64,000 nt of DNA. Source: Chlamydoabsidia padenii. Its lineage: Eukaryota; Mucoromycota; Mucoromycetes; Mucorales; Cunninghamellaceae. The first letter of the stretch is position 1. Each line of letters opens with the position of its first letter. The stretch is from NCBI GenBank assembly GCA_025330725.1, contig JAIWND010000001.1:1742501-1806500 (forward strand), given 5' to 3'. The notes below the pieces were generated by a model. That model saw only the letters and a list, made by a program, of their open reading frames with translations. It searched no databases and had not been told where the DNA came from. Below, piece by piece: positions 11,528-26,079 of the stretch. A program made the translations under genes and the position numbers.

Positions 11528-14368
11528 TCTTTTACCATCAAGTCAGCAGGAGTCACCTCATCTATTTGTTGTTTTGTAATTAAGGGAGCACATCGATCGG
11601 TATAGACCAAAGCAAAAGGTTTAGTTGATTCCCGCCAGACTTCTTCTTCCGTCACCTTTTCCACCTTGGCATCGCAAAAGCGATACCAGCCACCACCCTG
11701 CGAGGGAATATCTTCCAAGAGATTGACTTCTACTTGATCCACCCAGATATATCCCCAATAATGACCTGGTCCACTGAGTCCATCGGTGTGTAACACGGCA
11801 TGTAGATCATAAGGTCGCTTTTGCAAATCCGGTTCATTAAACAAGTTTTGTAGAGAGACTTGCCTTTCACAAATCAGGTTTTGTAGTTCTATGAAACATA
11901 TCAAATGGATAAAGTGAGTTAAAAAAAAATGATAATCGTTTTGTTTTACCTGTTCGTTTGTTTTCAATATCGTCGCGTACTTGATATAAGACCTGTTGTA
12001 AAGACCGTATTGACTTGATATAGGCTTCATTTTCATCAGTCCATTCCAGAGTATTGACTTGAGAATCCAAATACTTTGTTGTTGCTTCCAAAAGATCACA
12101 TTTGCTAAGAGAAGAAGAATCAACAGCCGGATCATTATACAATGGCAGAGAGGGTCCACTTTGATCGAGAGATATTAATTCCTCCCGAGTCCGCCTGATG
12201 TCTTGTTTCCATTGATCGGCCAACCGATACTTTTCAAGGGCCACCTTTTTGTTTTCATTGAGATATCTGTCCATATAAAGCACCTTGTCCACCGTAAAAG
12301 TATCATTATGCTTGTCTCTTGATTCCAAGTATTCTCTGCGATCTTCCAATGTGACCAAAAGGATCGGTGGTACTTGTAGGAAGCTTGTCATTTTGTGAGT
12401 TGATTTTTGTTCATTATCAGATACAGTGCTGCCGAGATCTTCTTCATCGTCATCATTGTCGTTGCTAGCCGGATAAGATTCGTATACTAGTGGATCCAAA
12501 CAATCGTGGAAGGAGGTCATGGATGCGTTGATACCAAGGTTGAGATAGTTGATATCTTCAATGTCCACTTCAAGACCATTGTCCACTTCGGCCCGGAGGA
12601 AAAACAACCTGGATGAGAATTGAGATGAGTATCTCTATCTATAATTTGGTTTCTTTATCCTTTTTTTTTTTTTTTTTTTTTTTTACTTACTTTTCCAGAC
12701 CTGGATATTCATTTGTTGCATTCCGACCATCCTCACCTGAGCCATCAATGCCTTCTGCTGATAATAGTCCACCAATCACAGAATCCAGGAAATCTACAGA
12801 TTAAAAAAGAGGGGTGAGCACATTGATTTGATTCTTTGCCTATTTACCGCCTTACCATCAATAGATTTATCGTCTACTTGCCATCCAGTCGATGATGTGA
12901 CAGTTCGAGTGTTGATGGCTCTCATATAATGAGCTACAGATCCATATAACCGTGTTGTATTCCCAAGAAATGCAAACAGTTTTTGAAGTTCCGCCAAAGC
13001 TATATGAAAAAACAAAAGCAATATGCAAACCAGTTAATAATGATACCACTATAAAATACATTACTTACCTAGTTGATCCTTTGTGAGTGGCACCAATGTA
13101 TCATCATTGTCTTCAGCATGCTGAGATTCCATATAATCCGTATCGTTTTGTACATTTTCATCAATAGACGCATCCATTAAATTGGGTATCACCGTTCCGT
13201 TGGTCGAAAGAGGAGAGGAACGTCGTCTGTATCCCGGCACAGGTTCACCAAACCCTTTCCAATAGTTTTGTGGTTCACCCCAGGTATGTGGAGTAGGTCG
13301 GAAGGAGAGGACAGTCCATCGGAAGAGTGGGATATGAAAGAGTGCTTGAATGATAATGGGAGAATAGGCAAAGTTATATGAGGGAGGTCGTAAGCCTGGT
13401 GGTCTATAAGACGAAAATAAAAAAAAATAAAAAGTGAGTTAATCATCATTTCTTATTGACTAGTAATAGTACTTACATATCAGCAATGGCAGCACGAGCA
13501 GATGGATCAGTAGGATCACTCCACCAAGTCAAGGAAGATTGAGTCAGAGATGCTTTTTCAGGTTTAGGGTGAGGTAGTGTCGATTTGTCTTTCTACATAA
13601 ATCATAAATACAAGTTAAATCATGCAGTATGTTATCCCCTTTCCAAGTGTCGTCAAACTACTTACATCAGTAGCAGTAAAAGGAACAACACTCCAAGACA
13701 TAGAGGCATGTGTAACCTGACCATCATCATTCTTGGGGTTCTTCTCGTAATCCTTCACCAAATGTACAGGGGTTTTTTCTACTACAAGAGAGAAAGAGAG
13801 AGAGAGAGAGTCAAAAACTAGAATGCTTTTCTTTGGGGAGGGGGAGGTTTCCTTAGTTTACCTGCTAAGTCCATTGAGTCTAAAGTAGTGTTGTGTGCTG
13901 AAGATTGTTGATCCACCGTAAAGGAAACATCGTCAAAGGAGTTTGGTTCTGCCCATGGCCAGTCAGTCGAGTTATTGTTCCTTGTATCGTTGGTTGAAAT
14001 CTATATGAATATAAAGTGTGTCAGTTTCCACCTGTATATATAACCCGATTTGACAATTTACTTCATCGTCCGATTCCGCGTTTCCAGAAAAGACGTAATC
14101 AGCAGCCCGTTCGACACTGTAGTTGTAACGCTAGATTAACAATAATAATAACATAAAGTTAAAAGTCAAGTATAGCCGTTTGTACCTGATACAAGTTACT
14201 TACGCTAAGAGCCTTGAGTGCCTTTTTCTTGTCGATTCCCTAAAGAGAGGATTAAAGAAAAAGTAAAGGTGAGACCCAGATGGTGCCAAGACCTAAATAG
14301 AATAGTACATTACATACTAGCATTTCTAATTGAGCAACGGCATCGTTAATATCTGCTTCAGTAGTCAT
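10126..14368 (-). CDS. UBA + USP-fold deubiquitinase-like protein, probably catalytically inactive
   Basis: Fifteen exons joined in frame: 14368-14318, 14239-14204, 14130-14062, 14000-13862, 13778-13666, 13592-13477, 13403-13069, 12999-12856, 12793-12691, 12608-11950, 11888-11536, 11437-11178, 11110-11032, 10975-10592 and 10518-10126; about 1077 aa. A UBA-like domain opens the protein (DINDAVA, GIDKKKALKALS, ERAADYVFSG). A USP domain resembling Ubp2/USP25/28 begins near residue 175 with GLRPPSYNFAYSPIIIQALF and ends with an intact His box near residue 630 (GHYWGYIWV) and Asp box (WYRFCDAKVEKV). The position where active USPs have GNTCWFS reads SYNFAYS, so the nucleophilic Cys is missing. A long insert (residues 270-590) is acidic and helical. 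The last intron needs a GC donor at 10591. Catalytic loss is inference from the aligned Cys box. Confidence 0.82.
11481..11526 (+). repeat. T46 homopolymer inside an intron
   Basis: An uninterrupted T run of about 46 nt (A on the coding strand), in the intron between exons 11 and 12 of the USP-like gene. Its exact length may not be reliable in an assembly. Confidence 0.8.
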
Positions 14369-14404
14369 AAAGTAGAGTAAAGAAGAAGAGAGTATTTATA
14401 GTAA

Positions 14405-14432
14405 GTGTTTGTGTGTGTGTGTGTGTGTGTGT
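14405..14432 (+). repeat. GT microsatellite in divergent promoter
   Basis: About 13 GT units, 40-65 bp upstream of the USP-like gene start and about 170 bp upstream of the Gtr1 start. It sits in the shared promoter interval. Confidence 0.7.
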
Positions 14433-14598
14433 ATGGGAAATGAAAAAATAAAAGAAAGAAAGAAAAATGAAACAACCTGACACTCGAGGTGTTTTAAACT
14501 TCCACTTTCGGAGTGTCAATTATTTCAAGTCGTTTCCTTTTCTTTCGGGGGAAAGCCAAGTCTGTAATTGTCTCTTTCACTTTTTTTTTACACAGGAA

Positions 14599-16048
<1,450 letters not shown>

Positions 16049-16201
16049 TCTGGTATGGTAGTATAGTTTTTTTAAAATGTGCTTTTAACAATAAAAATCT
16101 ATGGCGGGGTTTGAATACGTATTATACATATATACCTGAACTCTTCTATTTTTTTGTTTTTGTTTATAGGTATCTCTTTTACAATCTCCCCACCATAAAA
16201 G

Positions 16202-17402
16202 ATGCTCCTTCGACCGATATCAATACCCAGATCTCACTATCGTTTTATTATTAAACCATATAATCCACATTATCAATGTCGTCACTTTGGGGATCAATCA
16301 CGACCGTTTCCATCACCCTATCCTAATCGACCCATTCTTGAAGACGACAACAACAACAACAACAACAAAGACCCAAACAACCTTGCCCTTGATACTTCAC
16401 CCATTCTCACCGATCACATTGATAGTATGACTAGCAACAACAATGATACCAACAATCAAAAGGGTGATAGGATTCAAACAGACCACCTTAAACCACAACC
16501 AAATGAAGATACCAACTCTACATTATCAGCTTATCGACTCCACCATTTTGACACTTATCGATTATTACAATCTCTGGAACAACAAGGATTCACTCGACCT
16601 CAAGCAGAAGTAGTAATGAAAGGAATCAAATTCAAACTACGTGAAAGGTAAACAAACAATAAAGTATGACTTGTTTACTAAATAATGGATAATGTCTTCC
16701 TTGTAGCACGGCACAATTGAGGAAACAACTTCTTCTTCGATCTGATTTAGAAAATGTAAGGTAAACCCAAGGATTTGATGGATACTAAACAATTGCTTTA
16801 TCTTTTTATATATTTGTCTATAGGAATCCTACCTATTCAAAGCCGAATTATCCGAACTTCGAACAGAAATACAAATCATGCGACGAAATGACACACAAAT
16901 GTTACAGACGGATGCAGGGATTGTCACGCGGGAAGTCGAAGTATTGGCTCAACGACTACGAGAAGATGTGGCAACTATGAAGAATGATGTAACTCTGGAT
17001 ATGAACAATAGGAAGAACGAAACACAAGAAGAACAAAAGGCCATCGATATGAAGATACAGGAAATCAATAACAAGTTTACTGTCCAGATGGGTGAAGTCA
17101 GGACCGAATTGGAGGCCGTGCGATGGGAAACTATATGGAAGGGAATGGGTAAGGGGGGGGGAAAAAGAAGGGGGGGAGAAAGGTTTACTTGGTGGATAAC
17201 TCATCATTGCTTATATGTATATATGTATATAATAGCGGGTATTGCAGCGGCTGGACTTGGAATTGCCACTCTTGGATATTTGTTGACAAGATTTGCGGAT
17301 CGACAAGCTGAAGTGGCCTTGGCGGAAAAACTCAAGCGCAAGAAACTACTAAAAGAAGAAGCGAGGCAATCAGGAACAGCGGATATGGAGGTGATATACT
17401 AG
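16202..17402 (+). CDS. mitochondrial coiled-coil membrane protein, MCUR1/CCDC90/Fmp32 family
   Basis: Four exons, 16202-16647, 16707-16755, 16824-17148 and 17236-17402, encode 328 aa. The N-terminus (MLLRPISIPRSHYRFIIKP) is a basic mitochondrial presequence, followed by an Asn-rich low-complexity stretch. The family core HFDTYRLLQSLEQQGFTRPQ near residues 115-135 is diagnostic, followed by KGIKFKLRE, a long coiled coil (residues 160-270) and one membrane segment near the C-terminus (GIAAAGLGIATLGYLL) with a basic tail. Known members sit in the inner mitochondrial membrane and have been tied to calcium uniporter regulation in animals and to cytochrome oxidase or proline metabolism in yeast. 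The exact role here is not resolved. Confidence 0.85.
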
Positions 17403-17629
17403 ATTAGATTTAGATATAGAAATTGGTTTTTATAAATAAATAAACAATCCATTTTTAAACAACTACTGTATGTATAATCATTTAGTTAGGAGTTGTTGGT
17501 AGGCGTTATTGTCATAAGATCAGGTATCTGGATTGAAAAAGAACTTTAAAAAAAAAAAACTTTTTTTCTCTCCCCCTCTCTCTCTTCTTTTTCTTTCTTT
17601 TATCCTATTCTCTTTTCACTTTACTATAG

Positions 17630-18859
17630 ATGCAAACATCCTCCTTAACACAATTACCATACTCTTTGTCTAGCTCTATGAGCATAATACCACCACCAAC
17701 CACCATCCTATCTTCTTCACCAGATATCATTGATCCTTCACCGGAAGAACTTTCTTCTCTATCAATAGATGTTAACCCTTTAATCACACCACTTACAGAA
17801 ACAAACTTGGGTTACCATAAATTAAATGTAAGGGTGGGAAGTTCAAAGTGAACCACAGGTTTTCATGCATACCGGACTTTGAAATGTCGGGTCTTCACGT
17901 TATCTGCCTCAACGTGAAAAAGTTACACAACTGCTGGCTTTTATTAAATCCCTCTTTTTCTTTTTTTTTTTTTTACACCCCAGTTTCCCTCCAGTCGTGA
18001 AACTAAACTTTGTTATGTAGACTCTTATATACAACAGCAAAAGGCATTGGTGAAACGAGAACTTGAATTACAACAAGAAACACAGGCGGAAATACAATCT
18101 ATGATTCCTTTGGATACTACTTGCTCAAACGACGAACTTGTTAGAGACGATATTACTCAACTTTATGATACTCAGTCCACATCACCACAACATACTATAC
18201 AACAATCACCTACTACCCCAGCACAAGCTATCGACCAAAAACGACGTCATTCACTTTTGACTCACTTGTGGTTTTCAAGCGACCACCCACCATCACACAA
18301 CAAAACAACGACGACAATGACACTGAAAGGACGATTAACATCACTTACGCGATGGTTTGGGATAGGTAAAGATGATCATACACACTACCAAGTAACAGCA
18401 ACACCCACGAAACATGTATCTTGGTCACCTAATTCTTTTGTTGAAGCCTCATCGCCCCACCACAAGTCTGGCTTTTTATCGATACACACCAAATCACTAT
18501 TATCCGGAAATAGTAACAAGAAAAAGAAGAAATCAATACGACATAAAGTGGATCCAGATTCGGTGGATTGGAAACAAGAGGATAACCTAGTGGCATTCCG
18601 ATATCCTAAAATGGTGCGAATGAAGGATCTACGGGAACAAGTTAACCTGTTGCAACAACCTGACTTTGGATCAATATTAATGACTTTTGGACAAGAGGAG
18701 GATCGATCTATAGATGATGAAGAACAAGAACAAGAAGATAGTCTGGTCAAGTACTCGAGACAATATCGTAATCATGCGAAACGATTATCTGATCCTGGTA
18801 CTGGTTTATCGGCACCTCCTTTTCCTATTGGACGACCCTTGTCTTCTTTTTATGTTTGA
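17630..18859 (+). CDS. serine/glutamine-rich protein of unknown function
   Basis: Two exons, 17630-17827 and 17984-18859, join across a T-rich intron (acceptor ACACCCCAG) into 357 aa. The splice is chosen because it links the N-terminal frame to YVDSYIQQQKALVKRELEL, whereas the nearer TATGTAG acceptor would introduce a stop. The N-terminus is Ser/Pro-rich; the centre has a short basic run (KKKKKSIRHK) and a moderately conserved-looking segment FRYPKMVRMKDLREQVNLL; the C-terminal part is acidic. No domain is recognised. A T/C-rich leader precedes the ATG. Confidence 0.65.
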
Positions 18860-19115
18860 TTTTTTAAACTAGTATAGGTTTATTTAGATATAGATAGTAC
18901 TTTTTTGATTCCCTTTTACATACTTTTAATAAAACTCTTTGTCTTCTTTATGTGTGGACGGAGATTCATGGGCAAATTTACATTATTTTAATCGCCGCTC
19001 CTCTCTCTCTTTTTTTATGTGTCTATGTGTTTTTTATTTTTTTTCTCTCTCTCTTTCTTCCTTTTTACTTCATCCATCTACTTAAATTCTATCATCTGTT
19101 TTATCATATCATATA

Positions 19116-20341
19116 ATGCCCGTCTATCACTCCCGGCGGACATTCTCAAAACGGGATCTACTACCAACGACAACTTTGATGAACGAAAAGCAACCAGGTA
19201 AACCAACACTCCCCTGCTTTTTTTTTTTTCTTTGCCCACTATCTGTCTAATCACCTTCTTCTTTTGTCAACATAAAGTAGAATTACTCATATTCGGCCTA
19301 ACCCGTAAACAACTGTCGCTCATCATCCTAGTGGTTCAAAACAGCACACTCGTCTTGATGATGCGATACTCTCGCATTGTGCAAAAATCAGGCCAACCCT
19401 TGTATATTGCATCCACAGCTGTATTCCTTGCCGAAGTCCTCAAGATCGTTGCCTGTCTAGTAGTCATGCGCCATCAACAACCGTCTTGGCAACACTTTGT
19501 CCAGTTTGTCAAAAAGGAAATCTTGGGTCGACCTCGTGAAACTCTCAAAATGTTGATTCCTTCTGGCCTTTATGCGTTACAAAACAATCTTTTATATGTG
19601 GCACTTAGCAACCTGGAGGCGGCAACCTTTCAAGTAACTTACCAAATGAAGATTCTATCGACTGCCATCTTTTCCGTGGTTTTACTGGGCAGGTCTTTAC
19701 AACGGGATAAATGGATCGCTCTTGTTTTATTAATGATTGGTGTCACCTTGGTCCAATCACAGTCTATGGCTTCATCAACACCACCACCACCACCAGCACC
19801 AGTAACTGGGATCGAGGATAATAGTTTATTAATCGAGGCAGAAGACGATATGGTGGTCATTACACAACAGTCACCTTTGATCGGTCTACTCGCCGTCATC
19901 ACCAGTTGCATCTCATCTGGATTTGCCGGTTGTTACTTTGAAAAGATCCTAAAGACATCGGAAACATCAATGTGGGTACGAAACATTCAATTGGGGATCT
20001 CGGGTGCCTTTTTTTCATTGGTGGGAATGCTCATGTATGATATTCAACCCATTCGTGAAGGTGGCATGTTACAAGGTTATGATGGATTGACGTGGGTGGT
20101 GGTGGCTAATCAAGCTCTGGGTGGGTTACTGGTGGCAATCGTGGTCAAGTATGCTGATAATATCTTGAAAGGCTTTGCAACAAGTCTCTCCATCATTGTC
20201 TCGGGTGTCATCAGTTTTTATCTCTTCAACTTCCAACCCACACCTACTTTTGTCATTGGTGCTTTTATCGTCATGGCATCTTCTTATCTCTATGGTGTGG
20301 ACTTTATGAACAGGTTTGTTACTCCAGTAAAACCTCATTGA
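19116..20341 (+). CDS. UDP-sugar transporter, SLC35A family
   Basis: Two exons, 19116-19197 and 19278-20341, encode 381 aa. About ten hydrophobic segments follow a polar N-terminus. Family landmarks are LTRKQLSLIILVVQNSTLVL, FLAEVLKIVACL, the block PSGLYALQNNLLYVALSNLE, and FQVTYQMKILSTAIFSVVLL. The later blocks SSGFAGCYFEKILK and YADNILKGFATSLSI are also typical. Known members move UDP-galactose or UDP-GlcNAc into the Golgi lumen in exchange for UMP. A variable acidic, proline-rich loop interrupts the middle (residues 190-225). Substrate cannot be decided by eye; Gms1-type UDP-galactose or UDP-GlcNAc are the best guesses. Confidence 0.9.
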
Positions 20342-20950
20342 TAACTTTACAACTTTATTATCTGCATCTTCCCTTCCCTTCCCCTTATATCCCTTGTACT
20401 AGATCGTTATAATTATACTATTCTTTTTATTTTTTTCTTCTTCTCTTGTTTTATAATCTTTAACACCTCCATGTTTGTATTGTACCCCTCCACTATAATT
20501 ATTTACTGCATCTCAACAACAACTACTTTAATAAAATAAAAATACTACTCTTTTACACACTATTCTCTTGGTGAAACAAAACGGATCATGGTAATGGCAT
20601 GAACAAAACTTAGTGCTGATACTAAAAATCATTTTCATTCTCCGACATGTCAACTGCATGGGTTTCTTATTCAAGACAAATTCCACCTCTCGTCTACGTC
20701 TTGCTTCTTTTATCTTTTTTTTTATTTTTATTTTTTATATATAATACAAGTCTTTGTTTATACTATTTTATAAAGAAGGGAATATGGGTAAGTTGATCTT
20801 AGCTTGGTGTGTGTGTGTTAAAAACGTGCGGGGTCGAAAATTGAAATAGGCATAAAAAAAAAAAAGGAGGCGGGATTTCATTTTTCTTTTACTCACTCTT
20901 CTTCTCTTTTAATCAATCTCGCTCCATTGAACCAACCTTTTGCTACTCAT
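20342..20950. other. intergenic: transporter 3' flank and eEF2 promoter
   Basis: AT-rich 3' flank to about 20560. The eEF2 promoter side has GCGGGATTTCATTTT at 20870-20884, then a C/T-rich tract typical of a strongly expressed gene. No gene is seen. Confidence 0.5.
20870..20884 (+). promoter_or_regulatory. recurrent GCGGGATTTCATTTT element
   Basis: About 100 bp upstream of the expected eEF2 start site (20971), directly before the C/T-rich tract. Confidence 0.5.
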
Positions 20951-20970
20951 CAACTCTATGTATTAACTCC

Positions 20971-23799
20971 ATAGTTGTAAGTACTGACTCACTACAAAAG
21001 AATAGTATTATATTGATAGGACTTGCTGAATAATTCTTCCCCATCTTTTATAGAATTTTACAGTTGAAGAAATCCGTGGGTTAATGGACAAGGTGACCAA
21101 TGTCCGTAACATGTCCGTTATTGCTCACGTCGATCATGGCAAGTCTACCTTGTCTGATTCGTTGGTTTCCAAGGCTGGTATTATCTCTGCTGGTCGTGCT
21201 GGTGAAACTCGATTTATGGATACTCGCCAAGACGAACAAGATCGTGGTATCACTATCAAGTCAACGGCTATCTCTCTTTATTTCCAACTTCCTGATCCTG
21301 AAGATATCAAGGAAATCAAGGGTCAAGTCACTAATGGTAAAGTAGGGGCCATATCGTCATGTTATTCACACACTAACTATTATTTACTCTGTTTGTTACT
21401 TTTATGGTAGGCTCTGATTTCTTGATCAACATGATTGATTCTCCTGGGCACGTCGATTTCTCCTCTGAAGTGACAGCTGCTCTCCGTGTTACTGATGGTG
21501 CTTTGGTAGTGGTGGATTGTATCGATGGTGTTTGTGTCCAAACTGAAACAGTATTGCGTCAAGCTCTTGGCGAACGTATCAAACCTATTGTGGTGATCAA
21601 CAAGGTCGATCGTGCACTTCTCGAATTACAATTGGGCAAAGAGGAACTATATAATGTAAGTCATCAGCATACCTCTTTCTTCTTTCTATTAACTAATCCT
21701 GATTTTATTTCTAGGCCTTTGCTCGTACAATCGAATCCGTCAATGTGATTATCGCCACTTACCTCGACGAAGCACTGGGGGATGTCCAAGTCCATCCCGA
21801 AAAAGGTACAGTAGCTTTTGCCTCTGCTCTCCATGGTTGGGGCTTTACTCTCCGTCAATTTGCCCAACGCTATTCCAAGAAATTCGGTGTGGACAAGGAA
21901 AAGATGATGGTCAAGCTATGGGGTGAAAACTACTTTAATCCAAAAACCAAGAAATGGACGACGAAGGGCCAAGATGCTGCTGGGAAACCTTTGGAGCGTG
22001 CCTTTAACATGTTTATCTTGGATCCTATCTACAAAATCTTTGACTCGGTGATGAACTTTAAAAAGGATCAAGTCAACACTCTATTGGAAAAGTTGGATAT
22101 TCAGCTCAAATCGGACGAACGTGATCTCGAAGGCAAGGCGTTGCTCAAGGTGGTTATGCGCAAATTCTTGCCATGTGGTGATGCTCTATTGGAAATGATC
22201 TGTATTCACCTGCCCTCTCCTATTACTTCTCAAAGATACCGTGTGCCCAACTTGTACGAAGGTCCTGCTGATGATGAATGTGCGATCGGTATCCGTGATT
22301 GCGATCCCAAAGGTCCTTTGATGCTGTATATCTCAAAGATGGTGCCTACTTCGGATAAGGGCCGCTTCTATGCATTTGGTCGTGTCTTCTCTGGTACGGT
22401 GCGTGCAGGTATGAAGGTACGTATTCAAGGTCCTAATTATATTCCTGGCACCAAGACCGATCTCCATGTCAAGTCTGTCCAACGTACGGTACTCATGATG
22501 GGTCGTGGGGTGGAAGCGATCGATGATTGTCCGGCTGGTAATATCATTGGTCTCGTTGGTGTCGATCAATTCTTGGTCAAATCTGGTACTATTACCACGT
22601 CTGAATCGGCTCATAACATGAAGGTGATGAAATTCTCGGTGTCTCCTGTCGTACAAGTGGCAGTGGAAGTCAAGAACGCCAACGATCTGCCCAAACTCGT
22701 CGAAGGTCTTAAACGCTTGTCCAAATCCGATCCTTGTGTGTTGACTTATACTTCCGAATCAGGTGAACATATCGTGGCTGGTGCTGGTGAACTTCATTTG
22801 GAAATCTGTTTGAAGGATTTGGAAGAAGATCATGCTCAGGTGCCTTTGAAGACGGGTGACCCTGTGGTCCAATATCGTGAAACCGTTACCGCCGAGTCTA
22901 CCATGGACTGCTTGTCCAAATCACCGAACAAGCATAACCGAATCTACATGCGTGGTCTGCCTTTGGATGATGAACTTGCTAATGCCATTGATGCAGGTAA
23001 AATTGGTCCCAAGGATGATTTCAAGGCCCGCGCTCGTACCTTGGCGGATACATACAACTGGGATGTCACTGAAGCTCGTAAGATTTGGTGTTTCGGTCCT
23101 GATTCTACTGGTCCCAACTTGGTAAGAGAAAAGAAGAAGAAGAAAAGGAAATATGGAAATGTGCTAATCTCTCTCTCTCTTTTTTTTTTTTTTTTTAAAC
23201 ATTAGATGGTCGATGTCACCAAGGCTGTCCAATACCTGAACGAAATCAAAGATTCTTGTGTGGCGGCATTCCAATGGGCAACAAAGGAAGGGCCTCTGGC
23301 TGAAGAAAATATGCGTGGATGTCGCTTCAATATTCTTGATGTGACACTTCATGCGGATGCAATCCATCGTGGTGGCGGGCAAATCATTCCTACTTGTCGC
23401 CGTGTCATTTATGCTTCAGTGTTAACAGCCTCTCCTGGTATTCAAGAACCCATGTACCTCGTCGAAGTCCAATGTCCTGAATCTGCTATTGGTGGTATTT
23501 ACTCGGTGCTCAATCGTCGTCGTGGTATCGTCTTCTCAGAAGAACAACGGCCAGGTACACCCATGATGAACATCAAGGCTTACTTGCCTGTGAACGAATC
23601 ATTTGGCTTCAACTCGGATCTACGTGCAGCTACTTCCGGTCAAGCCTTCCCTCAAGCTGTGTTTGATCATTGGCAGGCCATGTCTGGAAATCCACTCGAA
23701 CCCGGTAACAAGGTCTATGATATCATCCGCAATGTCCGTAAACGTAAAGGCTTGGTTGAAGATATTCCTGGCCTCGACAGATATTACGACAAACTCTAG
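20971..23799 (+). CDS. EFT1: translation elongation factor 2 (start codon reads ATA)
   Basis: Coding exons 21054-21336, 21411-21655, 21715-23121 and 23206-23799 join in frame; with an expected two-codon first exon at 20971-20976 the protein is about 844 aa (yeast eEF2: 842). GTPase motifs are intact: [32 protein letters not shown] and NKVDR. The diphthamide loop DAIHRGGGQ is intact too. Known role: GTP-driven ribosome translocation. eEF2 normally starts MVNFT with an intron after codon 2. Here [10 protein letters not shown] follows a good acceptor at 21053, but the first exon ends CCATAGTT before GTAAGT, so the expected ATG is ATA. The first in-frame ATG is at 21084 (MDKVTNV), which would drop 12 residues. 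Confidence 0.95.
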
Positions 23800-24279
23800 T
23801 TTATTAGTATAGTTTAAAATCCCTCCCCTCCCCCTTTTTTCTTTTTGTACAGTTTGATTATATATTTGTGTTCATAGACTTTAATAAAGAAAATGGATGC
23901 TTCTTCCAACCTTTTGATCGTCTACGACCCAAAATAGGAATGACCCCTGTCGGAATTTAAAGTTGTGGTTAACCTTTGTTTTTGCATAATGGATACTAAA
24001 CAAAAATATGAATCACCCAATGCCAACACAATGCATGATAACCTGACAATATGTAAAGGTATTAGCTCCAGCATGATAATACTGCCAGGGCATGTACACA
24101 ACTATTTGACGCATGACGTTTCCTTTTTACTGCACAGGCAAGGACACATGGCACAATTTAACCCAGTTGTGTGCCCCTAGTACTTATTAAAGACAGTTTA
24201 CAATACAAGATTTTTATTTATTCAGCATACAAAAAAAAAAAGTAGTACATATCGACTAAACTAGAGAGAGAGAGAGGGA
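23800..24279. other. convergent intergenic region
   Basis: 3' flanks of eEF2 and Rab11. A short open frame at 23965-24180 has no splice, domain or codon support. Nothing else is seen. Confidence 0.4.
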
Positions 24280-26079
<1,800 letters not shown>

